A stretch of 64,000 bases of DNA, taken from positions 1,178,001 through 1,242,000 of the forward strand of contig NZ_CP034562.1 of assembly GCF_003970675.1 (NCBI RefSeq). Reading direction: 5' to 3'. The DNA is from Flammeovirga pectinis. Its GTDB lineage: Bacteria > Bacteroidota > Bacteroidia > Cytophagales > Flammeovirgaceae. Below are positions 28,501 to 35,211 of this stretch, piece after piece. The position numbers and the translations under genes are program-made. A model generated the notes under the pieces. That model was not told the DNA's origin and did no database searches. It saw nothing but the letters and a program-made list of their open reading frames with translations. Position 1 is the first letter of the stretch; each line of letters opens with the position of its first letter.

Positions 28501-28579
28501 ACCATCAGGGCCTTATATTTTAGAACTTACTCATTTATCATCGAATGAGATTGTAAGGAAAAAAATTATTAAAAAGTAA
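22520..28579 (+). CDS. T9SS-secreted bifunctional cellulase GH9-CBM3c-PKD/X-GH48
   Basis: The ATG at 22520 is chosen over a TTG 48 bp upstream because it starts a proper signal peptide (MKFISKLGVVFLLHLSCLNL, cut near YAQ). The chain has 2019 residues. GH9 spans about 24-465, with base region YDAGDHVKF (Asp76, Asp79), HHRAAHG, and acid Glu446 in ANEVACDYNACFTGALA. A CBM3c-like module lies at about 480-627. Four PKD domains follow (about 640-723, 729-812, 955-1040, 1184-1269), with two copies of an unknown domain between them (about 817-943 and 1048-1175). GH48 spans about 1280-1910, with acid Glu1325 in EAPDHGHESTSEL. A T9SS type A sorting domain closes it (about 1940-2019: SPNPTEHTLQV, VYNLMGKMLYA, LPSGPYILEL). 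GH9-CBM3c is a processive endoglucanase layout and GH48 a reducing-end cellobiohydrolase, so both attack crystalline cellulose. The catalytic layout recalls Caldicellulosiruptor CelA. Confidence 0.95.
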   Translation: MKFISKLGVVFLLHLSCLNLYAQQFNYGEALQKSLFFYEAQQSGELPEWNRVSWRDDSALMDGADVGHDLTGGWYDAGDHVKFGFPMAYSVTVLAWGAIEYEDAYAQSGQLPIIKRNLRFVLDYLIKCHTAPNELYGQVGAGGPDHAYWGSSEVMTMDRPAYKIDTSKPGTDLAAETAAAMAASSILFKDNDPAYSTLLLQHAKQLYEFADNYRGVYSEAIPDAAGFYRSFSGYQDELVWGAAWLYRATNETAFLTKAEAEYQLLSNEGQSDEKAYGWGLAWDDKSYGAYILMAELTGKEEYKQDAERHLDYWTDGYNGDRITYSPGGQAHLVTWGSLRHSSNTSFLAFVYSDKITTSKKAKYHDFAVRQINYALGDNPINRSFMVGFGNNPANNPHHRAAHGAWANNLQYKPDDASHILYGALAGGPGTANDQFEDDRGDYIANEVACDYNACFTGALARMYAEYGGSPLANFPIEEIPTRAEIRSVSKFNSNNSTSSTVRVLVQNRTAWPARITDKLKFRYFFDITEAVDAGYSIADYDVELSYAQGNATLDVKAWDASQNIYYAEISLEGEQIAPIGDPAFRRDAQINVKVKSGVPYDTSNDWSALGLDAEAETPRIPVYDNGILVFGEEPGGGNTPSASFTANVTEGYAPLEVSLDASASSDPNGDNLSYTWDLGNGETSTLVAPSVTYTLPGVYTIELTVSDGQNVSSLVSKSIVVNGVVIPELKASFTASLTSGTTPLSVTFNASSSTNNLDTNLSYAWDFGDGTVGSGLSVSHTFTEVGEFTVTLTVTNTDGEADMITSSVTVSEVIESDCTFGTPLSSGIASLVNLKYEHIHVVGNGGPDLSNIRDFTINWDAENNGLYQFSMNTANGSPSWFIDLLGGLTHNLNAASPSITITSSGISGLDGAYWTAKDGDNFVLVSKTAGFTIYFSTSAATPDCGDVIDPEENTAPVAVISTDKNNGNKPLTVNFDGSGSTDADGDALSYLWDFGNGSTKEGVSVSHIFTVVGEYEVMLTVTDTEGASDLKSTTIIVTDKDVPPVEGDCTFGTPQSTSLSGVSTDAFNNIHVLGTGGPDLSNIRDFTMNWDAENNGLYQFSFNTNNGSPSWYIDLLPNVAHSLSVAQPSLTITSSGISGLDGEYWVTTDGDNFVLVSKANGYTIYFSNSSNAPECGTVDPNENQAPTASITTNKLSGKAPLGVTFDASDSEDVDGDTLTFAWDFGDGTSETGVVIPHTYSVVGTYNVSLTVTDTEGASDEAVILITVSEDDIIIDPPTGDNKYIDRFVEMRDIYYDPANGYFSADGSPHHSIETLIVEAPDHGHESTSELYSYWMWLEVMHGRISGDWEPLKEVWRKTEQFIIPSALDQPNNSAYSATNPAAYAAEHPLPSGYPSKLEFGVSVNGDYVSDDLKAAYGTSDIYQMHWLLDNDNFYGYGNRGDGISTPSYINTFQRGEQESVYETVPHPSWESFDWGSAEGGFLPLFTQDASYSEQWRYTSAPDADARAVQVMYWALEYAKEQGANINDLDLDKASKMGDYLRIAMFDKYFKPLGAQSPSATSQTSYDNAHYLMSWYMSWGGSADSSAPWAFRIGSSHCHFGYQNPMAAYALSQIDEMQPISQNGARDWNESLQRQMEFYTWLQSSEGAIAGGATNSWNGDYSAYPVGKSTFYDMAFDVHPVYHDPGSGGWFGWQAWSMERVAEYYYISNDPMAKALIEKWAAWVVDIVVLVGENDFDMPAGLEWTGEPDTWNANNPGDNSELHVEVVSYNHDLGIAASTAKALTYYAAATEKHAVLDTAARDLAREILDRMWVTYLDEKGVASLEERADYTRFFEEEVYIPSSFSGTTATGATIEPGVTFLDIRPQYKDDPEFARLEAAYNAGEVYTQKYHRGWAQIEFALANAEYGFFFGDEDSVESSSLRTATVNALSDTGELSEALTITVSPNPTEHTLQVASNKQLENTVIRVYNLMGKMLYAKEIDAVNSQFMQLSFSHLPSGPYILELTHLSSNEIVRKKIIKK

Positions 28580-28602
28580 CGAGTAATAGATAGTCCAAAT
28601 AA

Positions 28603-28640
28603 AAAAAGACACCCATAGCCTTGCTGTGGGTGTCTTTGTT
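28603..28640. terminator. Bidirectional terminator after the cellulase gene
   Basis: AAAGACACCCATAGC / GCTGTGGGTGTCTTT form a stem with a CTT loop, flanked by A- and T-rich sequence. It is shared with the convergent His-rich protein gene. Confidence 0.88.
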
Positions 28641-28671
28641 CTTAATCTTTTTAAATTAAAAGGAGTGTTTA

Positions 28672-29121
28672 TTACCAAGACTTTATAAAGTTGGTATAAA
28701 TAGAAAGCTGATTTTCTTTTAGTACATTTTGTACTTCAGTATCCCTTTTCTTTTCTAATTCTTTACATTTTTTATTCCGTTGCTCTTCATCTAGATTGGT
28801 TGTTTTATTTAAATTAAGATAAAAATTTAAATACGCTTTTTCGATACCAGATTTTTGTGAGGTATTTAAGCCAACACTTACCCCTAACGTTTTTGCATCT
28901 GTAACTGCTTGTTCATTAGGATTATCAATTACAACATTAGTATAATCATGATGGTGACTATGACAATGTTTGTCGTGGTGATGTTTCTTCTTTTTTGGTT
29001 TTTTCTTTTTATCATGCTTGTGATCATGATGATGGTGCTTGTCGTGACCTTTCTTTTTACCTTGAGCATTAGAAAAATTGACAACTAATAACGCTATCAC
29101 AGTAAATAATAGTACTTTCAT
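28672..29121 (-). CDS. Exported histidine/lysine-rich protein
   Basis: The 149-residue product has a signal peptide (MKVLLFTVIALLVVNFSNAQ) followed directly by a ~40-residue stretch with 15 histidines, one cysteine and many lysines and aspartates (GHDKHHHHDHKHD, KKKKHHHDKHCHSHHHD). This is a likely binding site for Zn, Ni, Cu or Co. The C-terminal ~85 residues are predicted helical (LDEEQRNKKCKELEKKRDTE, VLKENQLSIYTNFIKSW), vaguely like small periplasmic Spy/CpxP-type helical proteins, but I see no clear LTxxQ motif. It is convergent with the cellulase gene. Role unknown: metal buffering in the periplasm is inferred. Confidence 0.7.
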   Translation of the reverse strand: MKVLLFTVIALLVVNFSNAQGKKKGHDKHHHHDHKHDKKKKPKKKKHHHDKHCHSHHHDYTNVVIDNPNEQAVTDAKTLGVSVGLNTSQKSGIEKAYLNFYLNLNKTTNLDEEQRNKKCKELEKKRDTEVQNVLKENQLSIYTNFIKSW

Positions 29122-29399
29122 TTTTTTGCTTGAAGTTTTAAATAGATGAATCTAGTAGTATTGAATAGGATTGAATTATTCTAGTCATTAAATAATTCAA
29201 TTATAAAGTAGTATTATTCAATAATGAAGCCAAAAAATTAACGCAAATAAAAATTGAATTAGTTAATACTTAATCTAATTTCTGATAATATGTAATACTC
29301 TTTAAATTTCTTAACTTTTCTTGTAACCGATTGCATTGATAATCACTATTATGAATCAAAAAGATATTGTAACTTACTTACTATAAGTAATTACACAAT

Positions 29400-32087
29400 A
29401 TGAAAAAGACTATACACTTTATTTCCTTGCTGTGTTTATCAGCAGTATTATTTACAGCCTGTGATTCGGGTAAAGACGAACTCTTATATTCGTCGTCAAC
29501 GTATAAGGTTTATCGAGATCATGTAACCCAAGGTGATTTTGAAGCGAAAGTTATTTCTTCTAAGGAAATGACATCAAATTATAAAAGTCCATTACAAGAT
29601 GCCTACAGTAGAGCTGTAGAGTTTAAATTTAGTATTAATGGCAAAGACGATGAGCTTACTTATGGCATTAATCATAGAATAGTGATTCACCCAGAAAATG
29701 GAAGTTTTACAACTAAAACTATGAAGTTTGGTGAGCCTTGGGCAATGACTGAGAAAGTTGATCAAATGGATTGGTTGGAGAAAAATACAAAAGTGACTTT
29801 CAAATTAGATATGTCACCTGTATTAGACGCTTTTAAAAAACAAGGATATTATACAGATATTCACGGAGAGAAAATTTCAAAAGAAGATTTTAAAGGTGTT
29901 TTTATTGCCGGAGGTAGTGCACCTCTACGTTGGGATTTTGAAAACCTAAGTGAAAGAGAACAATTATTGGATAAAGATGGAGATGGTATTTATGAAATAA
30001 CTTTCATGATGAATGCCCCAGATCCAGAAAAGCAAACATCACCTGTATGGAAATCTTCTAAAAAGATAGATAAATACCCAACTTTTACATCAGATATTCC
30101 TTTAGTTGATGCCTTGTACAATTTAGCATTAAATGAACTAGTAGCAGATTCTGAAGCAGACGGTACTTTTAGAACAGGGAAAGAATGGGGTGGAGTTTGG
30201 ACAAGAGATATTAGTTATTCTATTGTACTGAGTTTATCAATTTTAGACCCTGAAAGAGCAAAAACATCTCTTAGAAAAAAAGTAAAAAGAAATCGTATTA
30301 TTCAAGATACAGGTTCTGGTGGAGCATGGCCAGTTTCTTCTGATAGAGTAACATGGGCATTAGCGGCTTGGAATGTTTATACAACAACAGGCGATAAAGA
30401 TTGGTTGAAAGAAGCATTTAAGGTAATCACAAATACAATAGATGATGATATGTATATTGTTTACGATAAGCAAACCGGACTTATGCGTGGAGAATCATCA
30501 TTTTTGGATTGGAGAAAACAAACTTACCCTAGGTGGATGGATAATGGAGATATCTATCGTTCAATGAATTTAGGGACTAATGTAGTGCATTATGAAGCAA
30601 TGAAAATTGCAGAAAGAATGGCAAACGTATTAGGTAAATCTAAAGAAATGAACCAGTATGGTGAGTTAGCAACAAACCTGAAAAATGCAATAAACACACA
30701 TCTTTGGATGGATGATAAAGGGTATTATGCACAATATTTATACGGTCGTAATACTATGATGCTATCTCCCAAGTTTGAAGCTTTAGGAGAAGCACTAGCT
30801 GTTTTATTTGATGTAAGTGATAGTAAAAGAAGTGCAGAAATTGTAACTAAATCTCCAATTGTTCCTTTTGGAACAGCATGTGTTTACCCTCAAATACCAG
30901 GTATTCCACCTTACCATAATAATGGAATATGGCCATTTGTTCAAGCGTACTGGAACATTGCAGCAGCAAAAACGGGTAATGGAACAGCGTTAGAACAAGG
31001 TTTAGCATCAATCTATAGACCTGCAGCTTTGTTCTTAACGAATAAAGAGAACTTTGTGGCAGAAGATGGTGATTACATGGGTACAGAAGTTAATTCTGAT
31101 GAAATGTTATGGAGTTTATCTGGAAACATGGCTATGATTTACCACGTTTTTTATGGTATATCGATTGATAGAAATGGCGTATTATCATTTCATCCAACAG
31201 TGCCAGCTGCATATAAAGGGGTTAAAGAATTAAAGAACTTAAAACTTTGGAACAACGAATTATCTATTAAATTGAGTGGTTTCGGGAATAAAATCAAAAG
31301 TTTTACAATTGATGGAGTTCAAGACGATGCCCATGCAATCTCTTTAGAAAAAGGAGGAAGACATTCGATAGAAATAATTCTAGCAGATAATGATATTACA
31401 ACGGGAACATCATCTAATAAAGTAGCAAATCGTTTCCATTTAGAAACACCTCAAGCTGAATTAAAAGGAGAGGAACTGACATGGGAAAAAGTTGAAGGTG
31501 CTGTAAGCTATGAAGTGGTGAAAAATGGTAAGGTGATCCAAAAGGTTTCTGGAACAACTTTCACTATTCCAAAAGCAGTATCTTTAGAAGAGTATGCCGT
31601 TCAAGCAACTGATAAAACAGGGTATGCATCTTACGTTTCAGAACCAATTAATGTGGGACCTATTGTTGCTAAAAACGTTTCTAGTATATCTAGAGCTAAC
31701 AAAAAAATAGCTATTGATGGTGCACCGTCTGGAACTTTAGAACTATCTAAATCGAGAAATAAAAAAGTTAATTTTACTATTTCAGCAAAAGAAGCAGGAA
31801 CTTATTTTATATGGTTTTCTTATGCAAATGGGAGTGGACCTTGGAATACAGATAACAAATGTGCTATAAGAAGTTTACAGATTAATGGTGAAGAAGCAGC
31901 TACAATTGTAATGTCTCAGAGAGGTACGGACGAATGGTCTAGTATTGGGCTAACAAACAGAATGAAGGTTACCCTTAATAAAGGAAAAAACAAAGTATCT
32001 GTTCAGTTTGAAGGGCATAATGAAAACATGAATGTAGATGTAAATACTGCGTTAATTGAGAATGTTTACTTTGGTAAAGCGGAGTAA
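29400..32087 (+). CDS. Six-hairpin glycosidase-like lipoprotein with C-terminal beta-sandwich domains
   Basis: The 895-residue product has a lipobox (LFTAC, Cys21) followed by DSGKDE, which may act as a surface-export signal. An N-terminal beta-rich part (about 30-215) is followed by an (alpha/alpha)6 barrel (about 225-590) with EWGGVWTRDISYSIVLSLSI, GSGGAWPVSSDRVTWALAAW, GESSFLDWRKQTYPRW, IPPYHNNGIWPFVQAYWNIA and VNSDEMLWSLSGN. This pattern recalls COG3408 and MGH1-like glycosidases, but I cannot assign a GH number. The C-terminal part has a fibronectin-like segment (about 675-755) and a CBM6/35-like sandwich (about 760-893). It has its own terminator. The substrate is unknown; neighbours suggest plant or algal polysaccharide. 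Confidence 0.75.
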   Translation: MKKTIHFISLLCLSAVLFTACDSGKDELLYSSSTYKVYRDHVTQGDFEAKVISSKEMTSNYKSPLQDAYSRAVEFKFSINGKDDELTYGINHRIVIHPENGSFTTKTMKFGEPWAMTEKVDQMDWLEKNTKVTFKLDMSPVLDAFKKQGYYTDIHGEKISKEDFKGVFIAGGSAPLRWDFENLSEREQLLDKDGDGIYEITFMMNAPDPEKQTSPVWKSSKKIDKYPTFTSDIPLVDALYNLALNELVADSEADGTFRTGKEWGGVWTRDISYSIVLSLSILDPERAKTSLRKKVKRNRIIQDTGSGGAWPVSSDRVTWALAAWNVYTTTGDKDWLKEAFKVITNTIDDDMYIVYDKQTGLMRGESSFLDWRKQTYPRWMDNGDIYRSMNLGTNVVHYEAMKIAERMANVLGKSKEMNQYGELATNLKNAINTHLWMDDKGYYAQYLYGRNTMMLSPKFEALGEALAVLFDVSDSKRSAEIVTKSPIVPFGTACVYPQIPGIPPYHNNGIWPFVQAYWNIAAAKTGNGTALEQGLASIYRPAALFLTNKENFVAEDGDYMGTEVNSDEMLWSLSGNMAMIYHVFYGISIDRNGVLSFHPTVPAAYKGVKELKNLKLWNNELSIKLSGFGNKIKSFTIDGVQDDAHAISLEKGGRHSIEIILADNDITTGTSSNKVANRFHLETPQAELKGEELTWEKVEGAVSYEVVKNGKVIQKVSGTTFTIPKAVSLEEYAVQATDKTGYASYVSEPINVGPIVAKNVSSISRANKKIAIDGAPSGTLELSKSRNKKVNFTISAKEAGTYFIWFSYANGSGPWNTDNKCAIRSLQINGEEAATIVMSQRGTDEWSSIGLTNRMKVTLNKGKNKVSVQFEGHNENMNVDVNTALIENVYFGKAE

Positions 32088-32113
32088 TAAAGTATTAAAA
32101 ACTTAAATTTTTG

Positions 32114-32145
32114 AAAGGATACCCAACAGGGTATCCTTTTTTTTT
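32114..32145 (+). terminator. Terminator after the six-hairpin glycosidase gene
   Basis: AAAGGATACCC-AACA-GGGTATCCTTT is followed by a run of T. Textbook Rho-independent terminator. Confidence 0.92.
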
Positions 32146-32324
32146 AGAATAATTTATTTAGTGATACGTAAATAATTAGATTTTTTTACTGATTAATCAA
32201 TATACAATCAGTAATTTGTACATGAAATAACTTTTAAACTATACTTTGTTTAAACATTTTTTTAACCCATCTGTTTATACAATTAGTTAGAATTTTTAAA
32301 AGACCATTAAACATTTACATTGAG

Positions 32325-33818
32325 ATGGCTTCAATAGGAGTAATAGGATCTGGCTTCACAGGATTGTGTGCAGCAATAACTTTAGCAGACAAAGGACATG
32401 ATGTTCATGTTTACGAAAAAAACGAAATGGCAGGAGGCCGTGCGAGAATATGGCAAACAGAAGGCTTTACTTTTGATTTAGGTCCATCTTGGTATTGGAT
32501 GCCGGATGTATTTGAAAATTTCTTTGGTAAATTTGGTAAAAAAGTAAGTGATTATTACGACTTAACACGTTTAGATCCATCTTATAGAATTTATTGGTCA
32601 GCAAATGATTATACAGATATCCCTGCACAGTTAGATAAACTAGGTGATTTATTTGAATCATGGGAAACGGGAGCAAGAGAGAAATTATTTGATTTTATTG
32701 ATGAGGCAGAAATCAAATACAGAATAGGTATGGATGACTTTGTACATAGGCCATCTTATTCTTTTATGGATTTTGCTGAATGGCAAGTCATTAAAAATGT
32801 CCCTCGTTTACATTTAATCTCAGATTTTGCATCTTATGTACGTAAGTATTTTCAACACGAAAAGATCCTAAAAATATTAGAATTTCCTGTTTTGTTTTTA
32901 GGCGATGTAGCTAAAAGAACACCTGCCTTATATAGTTTAATGAACTATGCAGATTTAAAATTAGGGACATGGTATCCTAAAGGAGGAATGGCAGAAGTAG
33001 TAGGAGGTTTTGAGAAGTTAGCTTTAGAAAAAGGAGTCGTTTTTCACTTCAATTCGCCAGTAAGTAAAGTGAATTGCGAGGGTAAGAAAATGGTTTCAGT
33101 AGAAGTTAATGGCGAAACTATTCAGCACGACGAATGGGTAGCTTCTTGTGACTACCACCATTTTGAACAGAAATTACTTCCAAAAGCCTATCGCAATTAC
33201 GATGAAAAATATTGGGGGAGTCGTAAAATGGCACCGTCATGTTTATTGTATTACATTGGTTTAGATACTAAGATTCCAAACATACATCATCATAATTTGT
33301 ATTTTGATACCCCTTTTGATGCACATGCAGAAGAAATTTATGATAACCCAGCATGGCCTAAAGATCCATTGTTTTATATCTGTGCTCCATCTGTGTCAGA
33401 CGATTTAATTGCACCTAAAGGAGCAGAAAACTTAATGCTTTTAATACCTGTTGCACCAGGAATGGAAGACACAGAAGAGGTTAGAGAAAAATATTTTAAT
33501 ATATTAGTAGATAGAATTGAAAAATCTACCGGAGTTGATATATCAAAACACCTTGTTGTGAAACGAACTTTTGCTCACAATGATTTTGTTTCAGAATATA
33601 ATGCCTTTAAAGGGAATGCTTACGGACTTTCTAATGTTCTAAAGCAAACGGCCTTCTTGAAGCCGTCAATAAGAATCAAGAAACTCGATAATGTACTTAT
33701 GGCAGGGCAGTTAACTGTACCAGGTCCAGGAGTACCACCATCAATTATCTCTGGTGAATTAGTTGCTAGAGAAATCTTAAAAAAGAAATTATCCTTAACA
33801 CCTCAGATTAACGCTTAA
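32325..33818 (+). CDS. crtI: Phytoene desaturase (CrtI type)
   Basis: The 497-residue FAD enzyme converts phytoene to lycopene. It starts with the dinucleotide-binding motif IGVIGSGFTGLCAAITLA and VYEKNEMAGGRAR, followed by GFTFDLGPSWYWMPDVFENF, typical of Bacteroidetes CrtI. The C-terminal bacterial phytoene-desaturase signature is NVLMAGQLTVPGPGVPPSII. It is the first gene of a seven-gene carotenoid operon (gap of 14 bp to crtB). A second desaturase lies three genes on, so this copy is taken as the lycopene-forming one because of its position next to crtB. That split is inference. Confidence 0.93.
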   Translation: MASIGVIGSGFTGLCAAITLADKGHDVHVYEKNEMAGGRARIWQTEGFTFDLGPSWYWMPDVFENFFGKFGKKVSDYYDLTRLDPSYRIYWSANDYTDIPAQLDKLGDLFESWETGAREKLFDFIDEAEIKYRIGMDDFVHRPSYSFMDFAEWQVIKNVPRLHLISDFASYVRKYFQHEKILKILEFPVLFLGDVAKRTPALYSLMNYADLKLGTWYPKGGMAEVVGGFEKLALEKGVVFHFNSPVSKVNCEGKKMVSVEVNGETIQHDEWVASCDYHHFEQKLLPKAYRNYDEKYWGSRKMAPSCLLYYIGLDTKIPNIHHHNLYFDTPFDAHAEEIYDNPAWPKDPLFYICAPSVSDDLIAPKGAENLMLLIPVAPGMEDTEEVREKYFNILVDRIEKSTGVDISKHLVVKRTFAHNDFVSEYNAFKGNAYGLSNVLKQTAFLKPSIRIKKLDNVLMAGQLTVPGPGVPPSIISGELVAREILKKKLSLTPQINA

Positions 33819-33832
33819 TCTTATAATACGCT

Positions 33833-34669
33833 ATGAAAAAAATATATGATGATTTATCATATGATTTGTCTCGGATCATAACTAAAAAATACACTACATC
33901 ATTCGCAATTGGTATTCGCTTTTTAGCTCCTCAACTAAGAAATCCTATTTATGCAATTTATGGTTTTGTCAGAGTAGCTGATGAAATTGTTGATTCCTTC
34001 CATGGTTTCAACAAAGAAGAATTACTCGATGAATTTGAAAACGATTGTTACAAAGCAATCGATACGGGTATTAGTACGAACCCAGTTTTACAATGTTATC
34101 AAGAAGTTGTAAACAAGTACGGAATAGAAAGAGAACTTATTACTCTTTTTATTAAAAGTATGCGTATGGACTTAAATAAAAAGGAGTACTCTGAACAAGA
34201 ATATAAAGACTACATTTTAGGTTCAGCAGAAGTTGTAGGCCTAATGTGCTTACGTGTATTTTTAGAAGGAAATGAAAAAGAATACCAAAGATTAAAGCCG
34301 TCTGCAATGGCTTTAGGTTCTGCTTTCCAAAAAATAAATTTTTTAAGAGATTTAAAAGCTGATGTACGTGATTTAGGAAGAGTTTATTTCCCTAATATCG
34401 ATATTTCTGTTTTTAATGATGAAGTTAAAAAAGAATTAGAAGCGGATATTCAAGAAGATTTTGATGCAGGTTTTGAAGGCATTAAACAACTGCCTAAAAA
34501 AGCTCGTTTTGGGGTTTACTTAGCTTATATCTACTATACGCGTTTATTTAATAAAGTGAAGAAAACGCCAGCCAATGTAATTCTTAAAGAACGTTTAAGA
34601 ATTCCTGATCCTAAAAAATATGCTTTATTCTTCCAATCTTATGTTCGTCATCAAGTAAATATTTTATAA
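33833..34669 (+). CDS. crtB: Phytoene synthase
   Basis: The enzyme condenses two geranylgeranyl diphosphates head-to-head to phytoene. The 278-residue protein shows the first Asp-rich motif in RVADEIVDSFHG, and the second region KINFLRDLKADVRDLGRVYF, the trans-prenyl squalene/phytoene synthase signature. TTSFAIGIRFLAPQLRNPIY at the N-terminus is typical of Bacteroidetes CrtB. It sits between crtI and idi with gaps of 14 and 1 bp. The GGPP synthase (CrtE) gene is not in the window. Confidence 0.95.
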   Translation: MKKIYDDLSYDLSRIITKKYTTSFAIGIRFLAPQLRNPIYAIYGFVRVADEIVDSFHGFNKEELLDEFENDCYKAIDTGISTNPVLQCYQEVVNKYGIERELITLFIKSMRMDLNKKEYSEQEYKDYILGSAEVVGLMCLRVFLEGNEKEYQRLKPSAMALGSAFQKINFLRDLKADVRDLGRVYFPNIDISVFNDEVKKELEADIQEDFDAGFEGIKQLPKKARFGVYLAYIYYTRLFNKVKKTPANVILKERLRIPDPKKYALFFQSYVRHQVNIL

Positions 34670-34670
34670 G

Positions 34671-35201
34671 ATGGAGGAGGTAATATTAGTAGACAAACAA
34701 GATAATCCAATAGGGAAAATGGAGAAACTTCAAGCACACGTTGAAGGTCTTCTCCACAGAGCATTTTCTATTTTTATTTTTAACGAAAATGGAGATTTAT
34801 TATTGCAACAAAGGGCGTTGTCTAAATACCATTCAGGTGGTTTATGGACAAACTCATGCTGTAGCCACCCTAGAGTAAATGAAACTTTAAGCTTTGCTAC
34901 AGAAAGAAGGTTACAAGAAGAATTGGGGTTTACAACTCAAGTAATTGAGATAGATTCAATTTTGTATAAAGCGGCTTTTGGAAACGGTTTAACTGAACAT
35001 GAATTCGATTATATTTTTATAGGTGAATACAATGGATTAGTGGATTTTAATCCGGAAGAAGTAGAGCAAGTGAAATTTATATCAAGAAAAGATTTAGACC
35101 AATGGTTAATAGATCAACCTTCTGATTTTACGGCTTGGTTTCCTTTGTGTTGGGAAAAAGTAAAAAACGAATTAGATAAAAATAGCCGTGCTATAGCATA
35201 A
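34671..35201 (+). CDS. idi: Isopentenyl-diphosphate delta-isomerase, type 1
   Basis: The enzyme balances IPP and DMAPP for isoprenoid synthesis. The 176-residue Nudix-fold protein has the active-site cysteine in TNSCCSHPRVNE (Cys64), the Nudix-like ATERRLQEELGF, and the TEHEFDYIF motif with the catalytic Glu. The start lies one base after the crtB stop, so translation is coupled. It supplies the carotenoid pathway together with IspH, encoded at 47,095 in this window. Confidence 0.95.
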   Translation: MEEVILVDKQDNPIGKMEKLQAHVEGLLHRAFSIFIFNENGDLLLQQRALSKYHSGGLWTNSCCSHPRVNETLSFATERRLQEELGFTTQVIEIDSILYKAAFGNGLTEHEFDYIFIGEYNGLVDFNPEEVEQVKFISRKDLDQWLIDQPSDFTAWFPLCWEKVKNELDKNSRAIA

Positions 35202-35211
35202 CGGCATAGTA

